A stretch of 64,000 bases of DNA from Shewanella amazonensis SB2B (GCF_000015245.1 NC_008700.1:2672001-2736000), one strand, 5' to 3'; positions 34,734-44,022 are shown, counted from the stretch's first letter. Made by a program: numbers and translations. Notes: a model not told the origin generated them from the letters alone.

Positions 34734-36092
34734 TTATGCTGGAAATACGGCCCTTACTGCATCCGCAATCAGCTCAGCATATTGATTGGCCTTTACGGCG
34801 TCTTTGGCTTCAACCATTACACGGATGAGGGGCTCAGTACCTGATTTACGCAGCAATACGCGCCCATCGTTGCCAAGAGCCGATTCGGCCGTTGCAACCG
34901 CATCGGATACCGACGGATGCGACAAGCCAACGGCTGCATTGCCATTGAGACGCACATTAATCAGCACCTGAGGAAACATATTTAGCTCAGTAATGGCATC
35001 AGCAAGGCCTGCACCAGATTCCAGCAACGCCCTCAGCACCTGCAGCGAAGCGACTATAGCATCCCCAGTTGTGGTGAAATCAAGCATCAGCAGATGGCCG
35101 GAGTTCTCACCGCCGAGGCGCCATCCCGTTTCTTTAAGCAGCTCAACAACGTATCTATCACCCACTTTGGCACGCTTGAAAGGGATACCAAGATTGGCAA
35201 GAGCCTGTTCAAACCCAAGGTTTGACATCAGGGTGCCAATAACCCCGGAAACCTGCTCACCTCGCTGCTGGGCGGATTTAGCCAGCAAATACAATAACGC
35301 ATCGCCGTCAATGACCTGACCTTTACTGTCGACCATCATTAACCGGTCGGCATCGCCATCCAGCGCAATACCCAAATCCGCTTCGTGGATCATTACGGCT
35401 GTTTGCAGGCTATCCATGTGGGTAGCACCACAATGCTCGTTAATGTTAATCCCATCGGGCTTATCGTTGATGCTGATGACTTCAGCCCCCAACTCACGAT
35501 ACACATTCTTGGCAATGTGATAGGCCGCGCCATGGGCACTGTCGACCACAATTTTAAGGCCAGTTAAAGAAAGGCTGTTTGGGAAAGTGCCTTTACAAAA
35601 TTCAATATAACGCCCTGCGGCATCGTTAATGCGTCGAACCTTACCCAGCTTGTCGGAAGCAACACACGTCATGGCACCACCTTCGATAGCTGAAACCAGC
35701 AGTCGCTCGATTTCGAGTTCTTGCTCATCGGTAAGCTTGGTACCTGTATTAGAAAAAAACTTAATACCATTATCGTAATAAGGGTTATGTGAAGCACTGA
35801 TAACCACACCGGCATCGGCCCTGAAGGTAGAGGTAAGATAGGCAATCGCAGGGGTTGGCAGTGGGCCGGTTAAGGCCACATTGACACCGGCCGCACAAAA
35901 GCCAGCTTCCATGGCAGATTCGAGCATATAACCACTGAGGCGGGTATCCTTGCCGATAATCACTTCTTTGGTACCTGATGCTGCCATCACAGTACCCGCA
36001 GCCCAGCCCAGTTTCATCGCAAAATCAGGAGTTATCGGAAACTCTCCCACCTTTCCACGTACACCATCGGTGCCAAAGTACTTCCGTGACAT
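34734..36092 (-). CDS. glmM: Phosphoglucosamine mutase GlmM
   Basis: Interconverts glucosamine-6-phosphate and glucosamine-1-phosphate for UDP-GlcNAc; 452 residues from ATG at 36092, which gives the canonical start M-S-R-K-Y-F-G-T-D-G-V-R-G. The phosphorylated Ser101 lies in S-A-S-H-N-P, the metal loop reads D-G-D-A-D-R, and the phosphate-binding R-K-S-G-T-E-P-L-I-R is near the end. GlmM is usually near folP in gammaproteobacteria; here it is inside the polysaccharide locus, so it may be a second, locus-dedicated copy supplying UDP-GlcNAc. Confidence 0.93.
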   Translation of the reverse strand: MSRKYFGTDGVRGKVGEFPITPDFAMKLGWAAGTVMAASGTKEVIIGKDTRLSGYMLESAMEAGFCAAGVNVALTGPLPTPAIAYLTSTFRADAGVVISASHNPYYDNGIKFFSNTGTKLTDEQELEIERLLVSAIEGGAMTCVASDKLGKVRRINDAAGRYIEFCKGTFPNSLSLTGLKIVVDSAHGAAYHIAKNVYRELGAEVISINDKPDGININEHCGATHMDSLQTAVMIHEADLGIALDGDADRLMMVDSKGQVIDGDALLYLLAKSAQQRGEQVSGVIGTLMSNLGFEQALANLGIPFKRAKVGDRYVVELLKETGWRLGGENSGHLLMLDFTTTGDAIVASLQVLRALLESGAGLADAITELNMFPQVLINVRLNGNAAVGLSHPSVSDAVATAESALGNDGRVLLRKSGTEPLIRVMVEAKDAVKANQYAELIADAVRAVFPA

Positions 36093-36111
36093 ACAACACA
36101 TCTCCAAAAAC

Positions 36112-36138
36112 AGAAGGCCAGGCATAACCCTGGCCTTG
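36112..36138 (-). terminator. Hairpin between the dehydratase gene and glmM
   Basis: A 9-bp stem (AAGGCCAGG / CCTGGCCTT) with a 6-base loop lies in the 110-bp gap upstream of glmM. The minus-strand T tract is weak, so it may only attenuate transcription. Confidence 0.5.
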
Positions 36139-36202
36139 AACAACTACACAATGTTAAATACAAGCGCATTCAATGAACAATTTATTGATGCCTGACTGCC
36201 AC

Positions 36203-38137
36203 TTACTGGCCTTTCAACGCCACAACGTTTGATCTGTCTTCGACATGGCGCCGGTTTAACCATACAAGATCACAGATCCCATCTGTTGGATTAAAACCTG
36301 TGGGCGCCTTCAGCATCAGCTCGCGAATGGATTCATGATCAAACGCGTGACAAGCCATATCCAGTTTGTCGAGTACTGGCTTGAGCTCTTCCCACGTTAA
36401 GAACACTTCATGGGCTGTCATAATCCGCTCGTGCCCAGTGCCTTCAACGTTATCGCCGATAAGCAATTCTTCGTACAGCTTCTCCCCGGGACGAAGACCA
36501 CTAAACTGGATTTCGATATCCCCATCTGGATTATGCTCATCTTTCACTTCGAAGCCTGACAGCCGAATCATCTTACGGGCAAGGTCGACAATTTTAACGG
36601 ATTGCCCCATATCGAGTACAAAAACGTCGCCACCTATACCCATAGCCCCGGCCTGAATAACCAGCTGTGATGCTTCAGGAATTGTCATAAAAAATCGGGT
36701 AATTTCAGGATGAGTGACCGTAACGGGGCCACCGTTAGCAATTTGTTTACGGAACAAAGGCACCACAGAACCACTCGAGCCAAGTACGTTACCAAAACGC
36801 ACCATACAAAAACGCGTACCGGAATTCAGTTTCGAAAGCGCTTGAAGCACCAGCTCGGCCATTCGTTTGGTGGTACCCATCACATTCGTGGGGCGCACCG
36901 CTTTATCCGTTGAAATGAGAACAAAAGTCTCAACACCGGTCGCTATTGCCGCTTGAGCCGTATAAAGGGTGCCAAATACATTATTGCGAACCCCTTCTAC
37001 CACATTGTGCTCAACCAGGGGAACATGCTTATAAGCCGCTGCATGATAAACAGTTTGTACTTTAAACGCTTCCATGACGGCCTGAACACGATTTTGGCGT
37101 TGTACTGAGCCCATCATAGGGAATAGTTCAACGTCGAGACCGAGCTCTGCTCTAATCGCCTGAAGTTCCCGTTCGATGGAGTAAAGACCAAACTCGGACA
37201 ACTCAAACAACACCAGCTTGCGTGGCGCCAGTCGTAATATCTGCCTGCACAGTTCAGAGCCGATGGAACCACCCGCACCTGTCACCATCACGACTTTACC
37301 GGTAATGTTAGCCGCCATTAAATCCTTTCTTGGCGCTACCGCATCCCTGCCAAGTAAGTCTTCAATCTCTACTTCTTTTACGTCACTGAACAGCTTATTA
37401 CCACTGACTAAATCAGCCATGGCGGGCAAGGTCATTACCTTTACCGATAAAGGTTCAAGAGTCTGCAAAATTTGTTGACGACGTGCCCGGCTCGCACTTG
37501 GCATGGCCAAAAGCACTCTTGACGCTTTTTGCTGCTTAATCAGTTTTTTTATGATTGAAGGGGAATGCACATGTAGCCCCTGGATCACAGTGCCATGCAA
37601 GGTTTCATCGTCATCGACAAACGCGAAAGGATGGTATTCATGACTTTGTGCAAGCGCCAACGCGGTTTGCCTTCCACTTACACCAGCACCATAAATGATG
37701 ACAGGCTCACCTCGACGGTTAATGCCATTCCCCACCAGTGACCGCATCAGCGCTCTGGCCCCGCCTACGAATACCAACGCAAAGGAAGCAAAGATAAATG
37801 GAACCGTTCGCGGCAAGTCTACCGACAAAAAGTAAGCAAAACTCACCATGGCAAGCGTGCTAACAATCACACCAAGCACTATGGCTGTCATTGCCTGAGT
37901 ACCGAGATACCTGAGCACTGCACGATAGAGACCCAGCTTGACAAACGCCGCAATACTCACTGGGCAAACCAGTGCAATAAGCAGCCAAAATTGACTGTTA
38001 AGCACTACCTCAACAGAGTCCAGCCTCACGAACAACGCAAACCAGAAGGACAAGACCAAAAACACTGAGTCAACCGCCACGCTAACCATACGTTTGTGTG
38101 GCCGCTTAAGCGAAAATAAAAATTGGAAAAAGTCCAT
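36203..38137 (-). CDS. WbpM/FlaA1-type UDP-sugar 4,6-dehydratase, membrane-bound
   Basis: Polysaccharide biosynthesis protein of 644 residues. Four membrane helices (about 15-125), a first Rossmann domain (G-A-G-V-S-G-R) and a C-terminal SDR domain (G-A-G-G-S-I-G-S-E-L) give the WbpM/PglF layout. The active-site segment S-T-D-K-A-V-R-P-T-N-V-M-G-T-T-K-R shows the Ser-Met-Lys form of the triad typical of this group, which converts UDP-GlcNAc to the 4-keto-6-deoxy sugar. ATG at 38137 follows GGGAGG. Likely products here are UDP-QuiNAc or a related 4-amino sugar, together with the reductase at 40884 and modifying enzymes at 38-44 kb. Confidence 0.92.
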   Translation of the reverse strand: MDFFQFLFSLKRPHKRMVSVAVDSVFLVLSFWFALFVRLDSVEVVLNSQFWLLIALVCPVSIAAFVKLGLYRAVLRYLGTQAMTAIVLGVIVSTLAMVSFAYFLSVDLPRTVPFIFASFALVFVGGARALMRSLVGNGINRRGEPVIIYGAGVSGRQTALALAQSHEYHPFAFVDDDETLHGTVIQGLHVHSPSIIKKLIKQQKASRVLLAMPSASRARRQQILQTLEPLSVKVMTLPAMADLVSGNKLFSDVKEVEIEDLLGRDAVAPRKDLMAANITGKVVMVTGAGGSIGSELCRQILRLAPRKLVLFELSEFGLYSIERELQAIRAELGLDVELFPMMGSVQRQNRVQAVMEAFKVQTVYHAAAYKHVPLVEHNVVEGVRNNVFGTLYTAQAAIATGVETFVLISTDKAVRPTNVMGTTKRMAELVLQALSKLNSGTRFCMVRFGNVLGSSGSVVPLFRKQIANGGPVTVTHPEITRFFMTIPEASQLVIQAGAMGIGGDVFVLDMGQSVKIVDLARKMIRLSGFEVKDEHNPDGDIEIQFSGLRPGEKLYEELLIGDNVEGTGHERIMTAHEVFLTWEELKPVLDKLDMACHAFDHESIRELMLKAPTGFNPTDGICDLVWLNRRHVEDRSNVVALKGQ

Positions 38138-38188
38138 TTTTCTACCTCCCTTTGAACAAAAAGAGCGAATCAACCAAGCCCAGTGCCT

Positions 38189-38767
38189 TTACAGGGTTAA
38201 GCATGTCGGTGGTGCAAGGGTTACCCAATCAGCGACTGATTCTCCGTAACTCAAGGCTGCTCCAGGGAGTACCCAAGCTCCGACCCCTAATAGGGATGTA
38301 CCAGCCATTACTGCTCCAACGCCAAGATGGCTATAGTCACCCATTGCAGTATCATGGTCTGCAACAGCATTAGGATTTAGTATGCACCCAACTCCTATTG
38401 TTGCGAATGCACCTACAACAGCACCAGCCATTACCAATGCACCTCGACCGACTTTCGCCAACGGACTAACAAATGCTTTGGGGTGGAAAATGTTAACCAA
38501 GTTAGCCCCGCTAAGTAGTACGCTCTCAATTTTGTCTTTCCTGATACGATTATTACCGATAGCAACTACAACACCATCGTATTGCGAAGAGAAACTGGCA
38601 AAACTGTCAGTTTTTCCAATCACTTTAAACTGAACAGGCCCCGTATGTGAAGGGTAGCTATCGTCTAAAAAATCAATAATCTGCCAATCACCAGACATCA
38701 TTGCGGCCTCATAAACCGTTCTACCGAAACTACCAGCGCCAATAATAAGCAAAGATGATCCAGCCAC
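38189..38767 (-). CDS. NeuD/PglD-family sugar O/N-acyltransferase
   Basis: Left-handed beta-helix acyltransferase of 192 residues with an N-terminal Rossmann-like domain (I-I-G-A-G-S-F-G-R). The hexapeptide repeats and the catalytic-histidine segment A-D-H-D-T-A-M-G-D-Y-S-H are present. It is somewhat shorter than PglD-type proteins and the last residues (A-P-P-T-C-L-T-L) do not look like a normal helix cap, so the 3' end may be frayed. It follows the formyltransferase gene by 9 bp. Substrate is probably a 4-amino UDP-sugar made with the dehydratase encoded next. Confidence 0.82.
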   Translation of the reverse strand: MAGSSLLIIGAGSFGRTVYEAAMMSGDWQIIDFLDDSYPSHTGPVQFKVIGKTDSFASFSSQYDGVVVAIGNNRIRKDKIESVLLSGANLVNIFHPKAFVSPLAKVGRGALVMAGAVVGAFATIGVGCILNPNAVADHDTAMGDYSHLGVGAVMAGTSLLGVGAWVLPGAALSYGESVADWVTLAPPTCLTL

Positions 38768-38776
38768 AGCACGACC

Positions 38777-39610
38777 TCACTTGACGTTAATTAACTCATA
38801 TTCCAAAATCTGTAATTGTCCATCATAGAAATTAATGGTTCTATCTGAAAGACGAGATTTAGATATAACTGCCTTCCAAACGACCACCTTTATACCATCA
38901 ACGAAATAGAATGCACCTGGATACGGCCGCGTAAGAGCTCTTACCATCCTATGTGCATCAAAAACTGAACCTGTTAAATCAATTAAGCCATCTTCGGGTT
39001 TACGCCCTGGCCATTCAGTAGCTAACGACTCGTCTTGCTCTTTTAATACTAAATCGTCTGCCATCAATGAAGGAATTACCTTCTTGATCAAACTAATATG
39101 AGCAGCATCAACTTCCTGATATAAAATGTTAGCATCAACTTGATTGTCTAGGGCAATTTCAATTTGATCAACCACTGGACCGGTGTCTACTCCGGAATCC
39201 AATTTAAATAAGGTAACACCCGTCTTAGATAAACCTTTAAGAATGGCCCAAGGAATAGCTGCGCGGCCACGGCCAGTGGGTAGTAGCGTTGGGTGCATAC
39301 CGAGAACGCCCCGCTTTGGCGCTTCTAGAACCTCCTGAGAGGCAATTTGAGACCAGCCAATGATAAAAAGCCAGTCCAATTGGGCATCTTTGATTGATTG
39401 AATCACCTCGGGATTATTTACATGGGATGCCTTTAGCAAAGGTATACCCTTTGAGTTACAAAAGGAGTCCAAATATATCCTACCAGACTTTGATTTAGCT
39501 TGATTATCTAACAACGATATAGCCAAATCCAATTTACCACCAACCTCATATATAGCCTCCATACAGGAGTAGCCGAGTTGTACACAAGTTACAAAACCAA
39601 CTTTAATCAT
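38777..39610 (-). CDS. Formyltransferase-family protein
   Basis: Protein of 277 residues of the methionyl-tRNA/sugar N-formyltransferase superfamily, which uses N10-formyl-tetrahydrofolate. The core reads G-M-H-P-T-L-L-P-T-G-R-G-R-A-A-I-P-W and later T-G-V-T-L-F-K-L-D-S-G-V-D-T-G. The catalytic His and Asp are therefore present, but the Asn expected two residues before the His is replaced by Gly. In this context a nucleotide-sugar N-formyltransferase is the likeliest role, perhaps after deacetylation by the PIG-L protein encoded at 40197. Confidence 0.82.
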   Translation of the reverse strand: MIKVGFVTCVQLGYSCMEAIYEVGGKLDLAISLLDNQAKSKSGRIYLDSFCNSKGIPLLKASHVNNPEVIQSIKDAQLDWLFIIGWSQIASQEVLEAPKRGVLGMHPTLLPTGRGRAAIPWAILKGLSKTGVTLFKLDSGVDTGPVVDQIEIALDNQVDANILYQEVDAAHISLIKKVIPSLMADDLVLKEQDESLATEWPGRKPEDGLIDLTGSVFDAHRMVRALTRPYPGAFYFVDGIKVVVWKAVISKSRLSDRTINFYDGQLQILEYELINVK

Positions 39611-39623
39611 AAATAAACCTTAG

Positions 39624-40190
39624 TTAATAAACAGGTGGCGGCTTAAGCAAATAAGTGAATGTACGAAGGATTATTTTAACATCAGTTAAAAACGAGACCT
39701 TTCTAGCATATTCAGCATCAAAAGCAGCTTTCTGCTCAACTGTCATCCCGTCAAACGCGCTAACTTGAGCTAATCCAGTCAAACCTGGTCTACACGCTAT
39801 TGCGCCATTCTGCTTTCTAAGCTCTACCAATTGCCGCTGAGATACAATTGGTGGACGTGGACCAACAATACTCATATCACCTTTCAAGACATTAAATAAC
39901 TGTGGTAATTCATCAAGATTAGTCCTTCTAATAAGCCTACCAACCCAAGTAATGTCTATTGAGCCCAATTTATCGGACGGAATGTCCCCTGTGTTAACCG
40001 GCATGCTTCTAAATTTATAAAAATCGAATTCTTTCGCATTCCGACCAATGCGTTTTTGCTTGAAAATAATTGGACCGGGATCAAAGACCTTAATTAAAAA
40101 GCAAACAGCAATCAGTAAAGGAAACAAAAAAACTGTTGCAAACAAAACAATAAATAAATCGAAAATACGCTTAATTATCTTTGAGTACAT
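39624..40190 (-). CDS. Phosphoglycosyl transferase (initiating sugar transferase)
   Basis: Small monotopic enzyme of 188 residues that moves a sugar-1-phosphate onto undecaprenyl phosphate and starts repeat-unit assembly. One N-terminal re-entrant helix (about 10-32), the F-K-Q-K-R-I-G-R motif, the catalytic D-E pair in T-N-L-D-E-L-P-Q and P-R-P match the PglC/WcaJ core. The short length (no N-terminal four-helix region) is PglC-like. Clustered with the WbpM-type dehydratase, it probably uses a di-N-acylated or QuiNAc-type UDP-sugar. Confidence 0.92.
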   Translation of the reverse strand: MYSKIIKRIFDLFIVLFATVFLFPLLIAVCFLIKVFDPGPIIFKQKRIGRNAKEFDFYKFRSMPVNTGDIPSDKLGSIDITWVGRLIRRTNLDELPQLFNVLKGDMSIVGPRPPIVSQRQLVELRKQNGAIACRPGLTGLAQVSAFDGMTVEQKAAFDAEYARKVSFLTDVKIILRTFTYLLKPPPVY

Positions 40191-40196
40191 TTAAAA

Positions 40197-40874
40197 TCAC
40201 ACTCCTTGTTTAAATACAAGCTGAAATGCCTCAGCATATTTAAGACCAGCCTGTCCTCCTCGATAAGCAGCCAAGCCTGTTACTACTTCATCACTACGTG
40301 GGTGTGGAAACGGACGCATTACATTTCTATAGTGATGCAAGGCTGCTAGCTTCTTCTCAAGCTCACAAGTAATCTCAACGAAAGTTGTAGGTTTAAATCC
40401 ATCACCAACGGCGGGAAAAGCCCAATCAGTTGATGACAAAATCTCCATAAAATACAAGGCCTCAAGAGCTGGTAAGTCGTTTCTACGTTGAAACAACCTA
40501 GACGCGGCCAAACATGCATTAGACACCTGTGTATGGTCGTTATTTAAATCATTTGGATGATGAGTAAAAATTCTGTTTGGCCGAAATTTCTTTATCTGCT
40601 CTTCAATAAACTGCACAAGTTCAACATGAGGCACAGTGTTCATGCTAATATTCGGGAAATCGCCTAAAACAGGTTTAGAAAAACCAACCAAAGAATTAGC
40701 CTTTAGCATATCAGAATGAAGCTCTTCGTCGGTCGGTCGCAAAGTGCGTGCATCGACGCTGCCGCATAAAATAATAGGCTGGACAACTTCACCTTTGGCA
40801 GCCAACTTTGCACCTGTGGCACCAAATCCCAAAATTTCGTCATCCGGGTGAGCAACTACAACAATATTTAACAT
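40197..40874 (-). CDS. PIG-L family deacetylase, copy A
   Basis: Zinc-dependent N-deacetylase of 225 residues. The metal motif A-H-P-D-D-E is at residues 8-13 and the second H-P-N-D-L-N-N-D-H motif is near residues 105-113. It is 7 bp upstream of the phosphoglycosyl transferase gene and close to the formyltransferase, suggesting that it removes an acetyl group from an amino sugar before another acyl group is added. Confidence 0.9.
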   Translation of the reverse strand: MLNIVVVAHPDDEILGFGATGAKLAAKGEVVQPIILCGSVDARTLRPTDEELHSDMLKANSLVGFSKPVLGDFPNISMNTVPHVELVQFIEEQIKKFRPNRIFTHHPNDLNNDHTQVSNACLAASRLFQRRNDLPALEALYFMEILSSTDWAFPAVGDGFKPTTFVEITCELEKKLAALHHYRNVMRPFPHPRSDEVVTGLAAYRGGQAGLKYAEAFQLVFKQGV

Positions 40875-40883
40875 AGCAAGACC

Positions 40884-41807
40884 TTAAACAAAATCATTCT
40901 TTTCTGGCTTTTCGAGCGGCTTCCAAGATATCACTTTAGTTGCTTTAGTATTATTTATCTCAAGAGAACCATACAACTTGGTAGAGACATCACCAAACTT
41001 ACTCCAAAAAAAAGCCAAAAACGTGAAAATAAACTTAGGAATAGGAAAAATAAACGACTTTGAATTTGAGCACGACTTTATCAATGAAAATATATCTTTA
41101 GTGCTTAATACATAATTATCTGCAACATTATAAATTTGATTATTTGTATTTGGGTCATTAGCAACTGCGACTATAAATCTACAGAGGCTGTGCACACTTA
41201 TCAAACTTCTTCTATTAGAAGAGGTAAAATAAGGAAATGGCAAAGAATATGAGAGCCCTCTTGCAATACTCTGCAAATTCGCTTTCGCAGACTTACCATA
41301 AACTAAAGGAGGACGTATTATAGTGTAATCTAAACCGCTATGCTTACATTTTTCTACTACCAACTGCTCTGCACGAGCTTTCGTAATACCATAGTAGTCA
41401 GCTGGATTGTATTTATCTGATTCAGAAAAAGCATCGCGACCGTCAGTTGATTCTCCTAATGCCTTAATGCTACTTAAGTAAATAATTCGCTTTACGCCTA
41501 AGAAAATGCAGTCATCCAATAGTTTAGATAAACCCAAAACGTTGGTCTTAGTAAAGTCCTCTTTTGCAGCTTCAGAGTGATTGTCAGAACTATGTGCTCG
41601 AGATGCTAGATGCACAACGACGTCAACGTTTTTTAAAGCATGTTTCCAATCAGTATGTTGGTCTATAGCAGGAATCGTATAAACTGGAAAATCACTAATA
41701 TTTGATTTACACCTGCTAGTTATTGCGACATCGTATTCATCCGAATTAAAATATCCTTGCAAATACCTTCCGACAAATCCTGAACCACCTGTAATCAGAA
41801 CTTTCAT
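40884..41807 (-). CDS. NAD-dependent sugar epimerase/reductase, WbpV-like
   Basis: SDR-family protein of 307 residues. The G-G-S-G-F-V-G motif, L-S-S-I-K-A-L-G-E and catalytic Y-Y-G-I-T-K are present. The S-S-I-K form in place of S-S-x-S-V-Y is typical of the WbpV/QuiC-type 4-reductases that complete UDP-QuiNAc after a WbpM-type dehydratase. Its start overlaps the end of the PhaB-like gene by 4 bp. Assignment as reductase rather than epimerase is by similarity and context. Confidence 0.85.
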   Translation of the reverse strand: MKVLITGGSGFVGRYLQGYFNSDEYDVAITSRCKSNISDFPVYTIPAIDQHTDWKHALKNVDVVVHLASRAHSSDNHSEAAKEDFTKTNVLGLSKLLDDCIFLGVKRIIYLSSIKALGESTDGRDAFSESDKYNPADYYGITKARAEQLVVEKCKHSGLDYTIIRPPLVYGKSAKANLQSIARGLSYSLPFPYFTSSNRRSLISVHSLCRFIVAVANDPNTNNQIYNVADNYVLSTKDIFSLIKSCSNSKSFIFPIPKFIFTFLAFFWSKFGDVSTKLYGSLEINNTKATKVISWKPLEKPEKNDFV

Positions 41808-42535
41808 GATAAATGCAATCCACCATTCACAGGAATGTCCGCTCCTGTGATATAAGCTGACTTATCGTCTAACAAAAATGCAACTGCATGTGCAATTTCG
41901 ATAGGTTTGGCTAAGCGCTTCATCGGAACTGAATCTTTTATTGACTGCAGAATATCTGTTGGAATATGCGAGAGCATTTTAGTATCAGTATATCCAGGTG
42001 AAACGCTATTCACAGTAATGCCAGACTTAGCGCCCTCTAGTGAAAGCGCCTTTGTAAAACCCAACAAGCCAGCTTTAGCCGCACAATAATTAACCTGACC
42101 AAACTGACCTCTATGTGCATTAACCGAAGAAATATTAACGATTCTACCACTTCCTGACAAAGCCATATGATTAAAAATGCATTGAGTTAAAGAAAAAACG
42201 GAAAACAAGTTGACATCCATAACTTGTTTCCACTGTTCAGAAGTCATCTTTTTAAAAGATGAATCTCGTGTGATCCCCAAATTATTAACTAATCCATAAA
42301 TAGAGTGGCCGTTAGCAACCTCAATTAACGTATCTATTGAAAGGTTGTCAACGTTAGAGTCGTATTTAATTAACACTCCTCTCTTATCTGCCATTTCTAT
42401 CCATTGTTCACAGGCTGATTGAGGAGCACGATGGGTAGTGCCGATAACGAAATATTCAAGAGACATTAGGTATTCGGCAATAGTCCAACCAATTCCTCCT
42501 GTGGCACCTGTAACTACGACTGCTTTAGTATTCAT
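41804..42535 (-). CDS. PhaB/FabG-like short-chain reductase
   Basis: NADPH-type SDR of 243 residues. G-A-T-G-G-I-G near the start, N-N-L-G, the catalytic Ser and the Tyr/Lys in N-Y-C-A-A-K-A-G are intact. The segment I-V-N-I-S-S-V-N-A-H-R-G-Q-F-G-Q and S-P-G-Y-T-D-T-K-M are much closer to acetoacetyl-CoA reductase PhaB than to sugar reductases. Overlaps of 4 bp on both sides lock it between a sugar reductase and an LpxD-like acyltransferase, so it probably supplies a 3-hydroxyacyl (3-hydroxybutyryl) donor for that enzyme. Confidence 0.85.
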   Translation of the reverse strand: MNTKAVVVTGATGGIGWTIAEYLMSLEYFVIGTTHRAPQSACEQWIEMADKRGVLIKYDSNVDNLSIDTLIEVANGHSIYGLVNNLGITRDSSFKKMTSEQWKQVMDVNLFSVFSLTQCIFNHMALSGSGRIVNISSVNAHRGQFGQVNYCAAKAGLLGFTKALSLEGAKSGITVNSVSPGYTDTKMLSHIPTDILQSIKDSVPMKRLAKPIEIAHAVAFLLDDKSAYITGADIPVNGGLHLS

Positions 42536-43392
42536 TTATTACTCCTTAAAATCTTTGATGGATTCCCTGCCGCGATTACATTGGAGTCTATGTTTTTAGT
42601 CACTACAGCACCTATTCCTATTAAGCTATCACTTCCTATACTGGTTTTTTGAATTATGGAAGAGTTTGGTCCAAGCCAAACATTATCACCTATAGAAACA
42701 CCACCACTTAGCACGGCTGCGGCTGTTAATATTGAGTTGTTACCTATTGTACAATTATGAGCGATGTGTACATGTGCGTCAGTCTTCACATAATCGCCAA
42801 TGATTGTATCCGACAAAGTACCACAGTTAATAGAATTAAAAAGCCCAATCTCGCAATACTTACCTATTTTAACGCCTCCTAGGTGAAGAAATCTTATATT
42901 ATTTCCATCAGCTGATTTCGCAATACCAAATCCTTCACTACCTACGCAAGTAAAGGATCTAATCAAGGTCCCTTCACCTATGATGGTTCCAGACTTTACA
43001 GAAACAAAGTCTTCGATTACGACATCGTCAGCGATCTGTACACCGAAGTCAATTGAGGCGGTTGGAGAAATTATAGCTTTGGGACTGATAAAGTGGGGAT
43101 GAACATCCGAAATTAGATTCTCAGATTTTAAAACAAGCAAAGCTTGAGCAAATAGATCTCTCGGATTATCGACTAAAACAAAGCCATTATCTGGATCATT
43201 CTCTTTTGAAAAACAAATACCGCACATCTTCTTATAATCAGTTTCTGCCGTAAGAAACGTTAGGCTATTCTGATTCGCACTGACATACGGTGATATATTT
43301 GTAATCAAACTGTTAATAGGAAAGTCAAATTTAACTTTTAGTAATTCGAAAAGATCTTGAGCATATATACCACGATTAAGTTGAAAGCCCAT
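42532..43392 (-). CDS. LpxD-like left-handed beta-helix acyltransferase
   Basis: Protein of 286 residues. An N-terminal domain of about 100 residues precedes hexapeptide repeats (I-G-E-G, I-G-K-Y, I-G-D-Y-V) with a catalytic-type histidine in H-V-H-I-A-H-N-C. LpxD transfers 3-hydroxyacyl chains to amino sugars, but the essential lpxD lies with lpxA/fabZ elsewhere, so this is a paralogue for the polysaccharide. It directly follows a PIG-L deacetylase gene (1-bp step) and overlaps the PhaB-like gene. Confidence 0.85.
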   Translation of the reverse strand: MGFQLNRGIYAQDLFELLKVKFDFPINSLITNISPYVSANQNSLTFLTAETDYKKMCGICFSKENDPDNGFVLVDNPRDLFAQALLVLKSENLISDVHPHFISPKAIISPTASIDFGVQIADDVVIEDFVSVKSGTIIGEGTLIRSFTCVGSEGFGIAKSADGNNIRFLHLGGVKIGKYCEIGLFNSINCGTLSDTIIGDYVKTDAHVHIAHNCTIGNNSILTAAAVLSGGVSIGDNVWLGPNSSIIQKTSIGSDSLIGIGAVVTKNIDSNVIAAGNPSKILRSNK

Positions 43393-44022
43393 TTACTTTA
43401 CCACCATTCTTATAACTTCAAACTTTTCAGCCAAATCGACTCCTACAATAGCGCCGCGTATTATAGCCAACGACTGCAAAAACTCTTGAGAAGTATACTT
43501 TCTAAATTTTTGAGATCTGTAACATCTTAAGGAATTAACCTTTTTGTCTAAGTCTTCATAGGAAATCTCATAAAAGAAAATCTGCTGTTCCAACAAATTG
43601 TTCCATGGAAGATCAAAACCTAAAATTGAAGTTCCCTTAAACGCCCTGACGACTTCATTATAGACTACTGAATGATCTTGGTGTACATCCTGAGAAGATG
43701 GACACAAAATCAAGTCGTAGTTATTTTTCTTAAGAGCAACCAAAATTTCTAAAATTTCTTGCCTGTGCTCGCTTAGCCTTCTCACTGGAAAACGGTGAAT
43801 AATTAAATCTTCGCAACTTAGACCGAAAGACTTAGCGGACTCTAAAGCCTCTTGCCCAAGAATTTCCCGATCTAATCCGGTTGGAACAGAATCCTCAGCT
43901 ATGCATAGAGTTAAAAAAGTTACCTTAGCACCTTTTTTTATCTGACTCGCTATAAATCCACCAGCCCCCAGTTCTCCATCGTCAGTATGTGGAGATACGA
44001 CTAATATATTATTAAACTTCAC
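43393..44022 (-). CDS. PIG-L family deacetylase, copy B
   Basis: Predicted zinc N-deacetylase of 209 residues. The metal motif reads S-P-H-T-D-D-G-E, slightly different from the A-H-P-D-D-E of copy A, and the second site is D-V-H-Q-D-H. Its start overlaps the upstream glycosyltransferase by 4 bp and its stop adjoins the LpxD-like gene, which fits removal of an acetyl group followed by re-acylation. Confidence 0.88.
   Translation of the reverse strand: MKFNNILVVSPHTDDGELGAGGFIASQIKKGAKVTFLTLCIAEDSVPTGLDREILGQEALESAKSFGLSCEDLIIHRFPVRRLSEHRQEILEILVALKKNNYDLILCPSSQDVHQDHSVVYNEVVRAFKGTSILGFDLPWNNLLEQQIFFYEISYEDLDKKVNSLRCYRSQKFRKYTSQEFLQSLAIIRGAIVGVDLAEKFEVIRMVVK

Noticed and set aside
38189..38767. 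Frameshift at the 3' end of the PglD-like gene
   Set aside because: The C-terminus is odd, but I could not find a clear continuation of the hexapeptide fold in another frame before the next gene.
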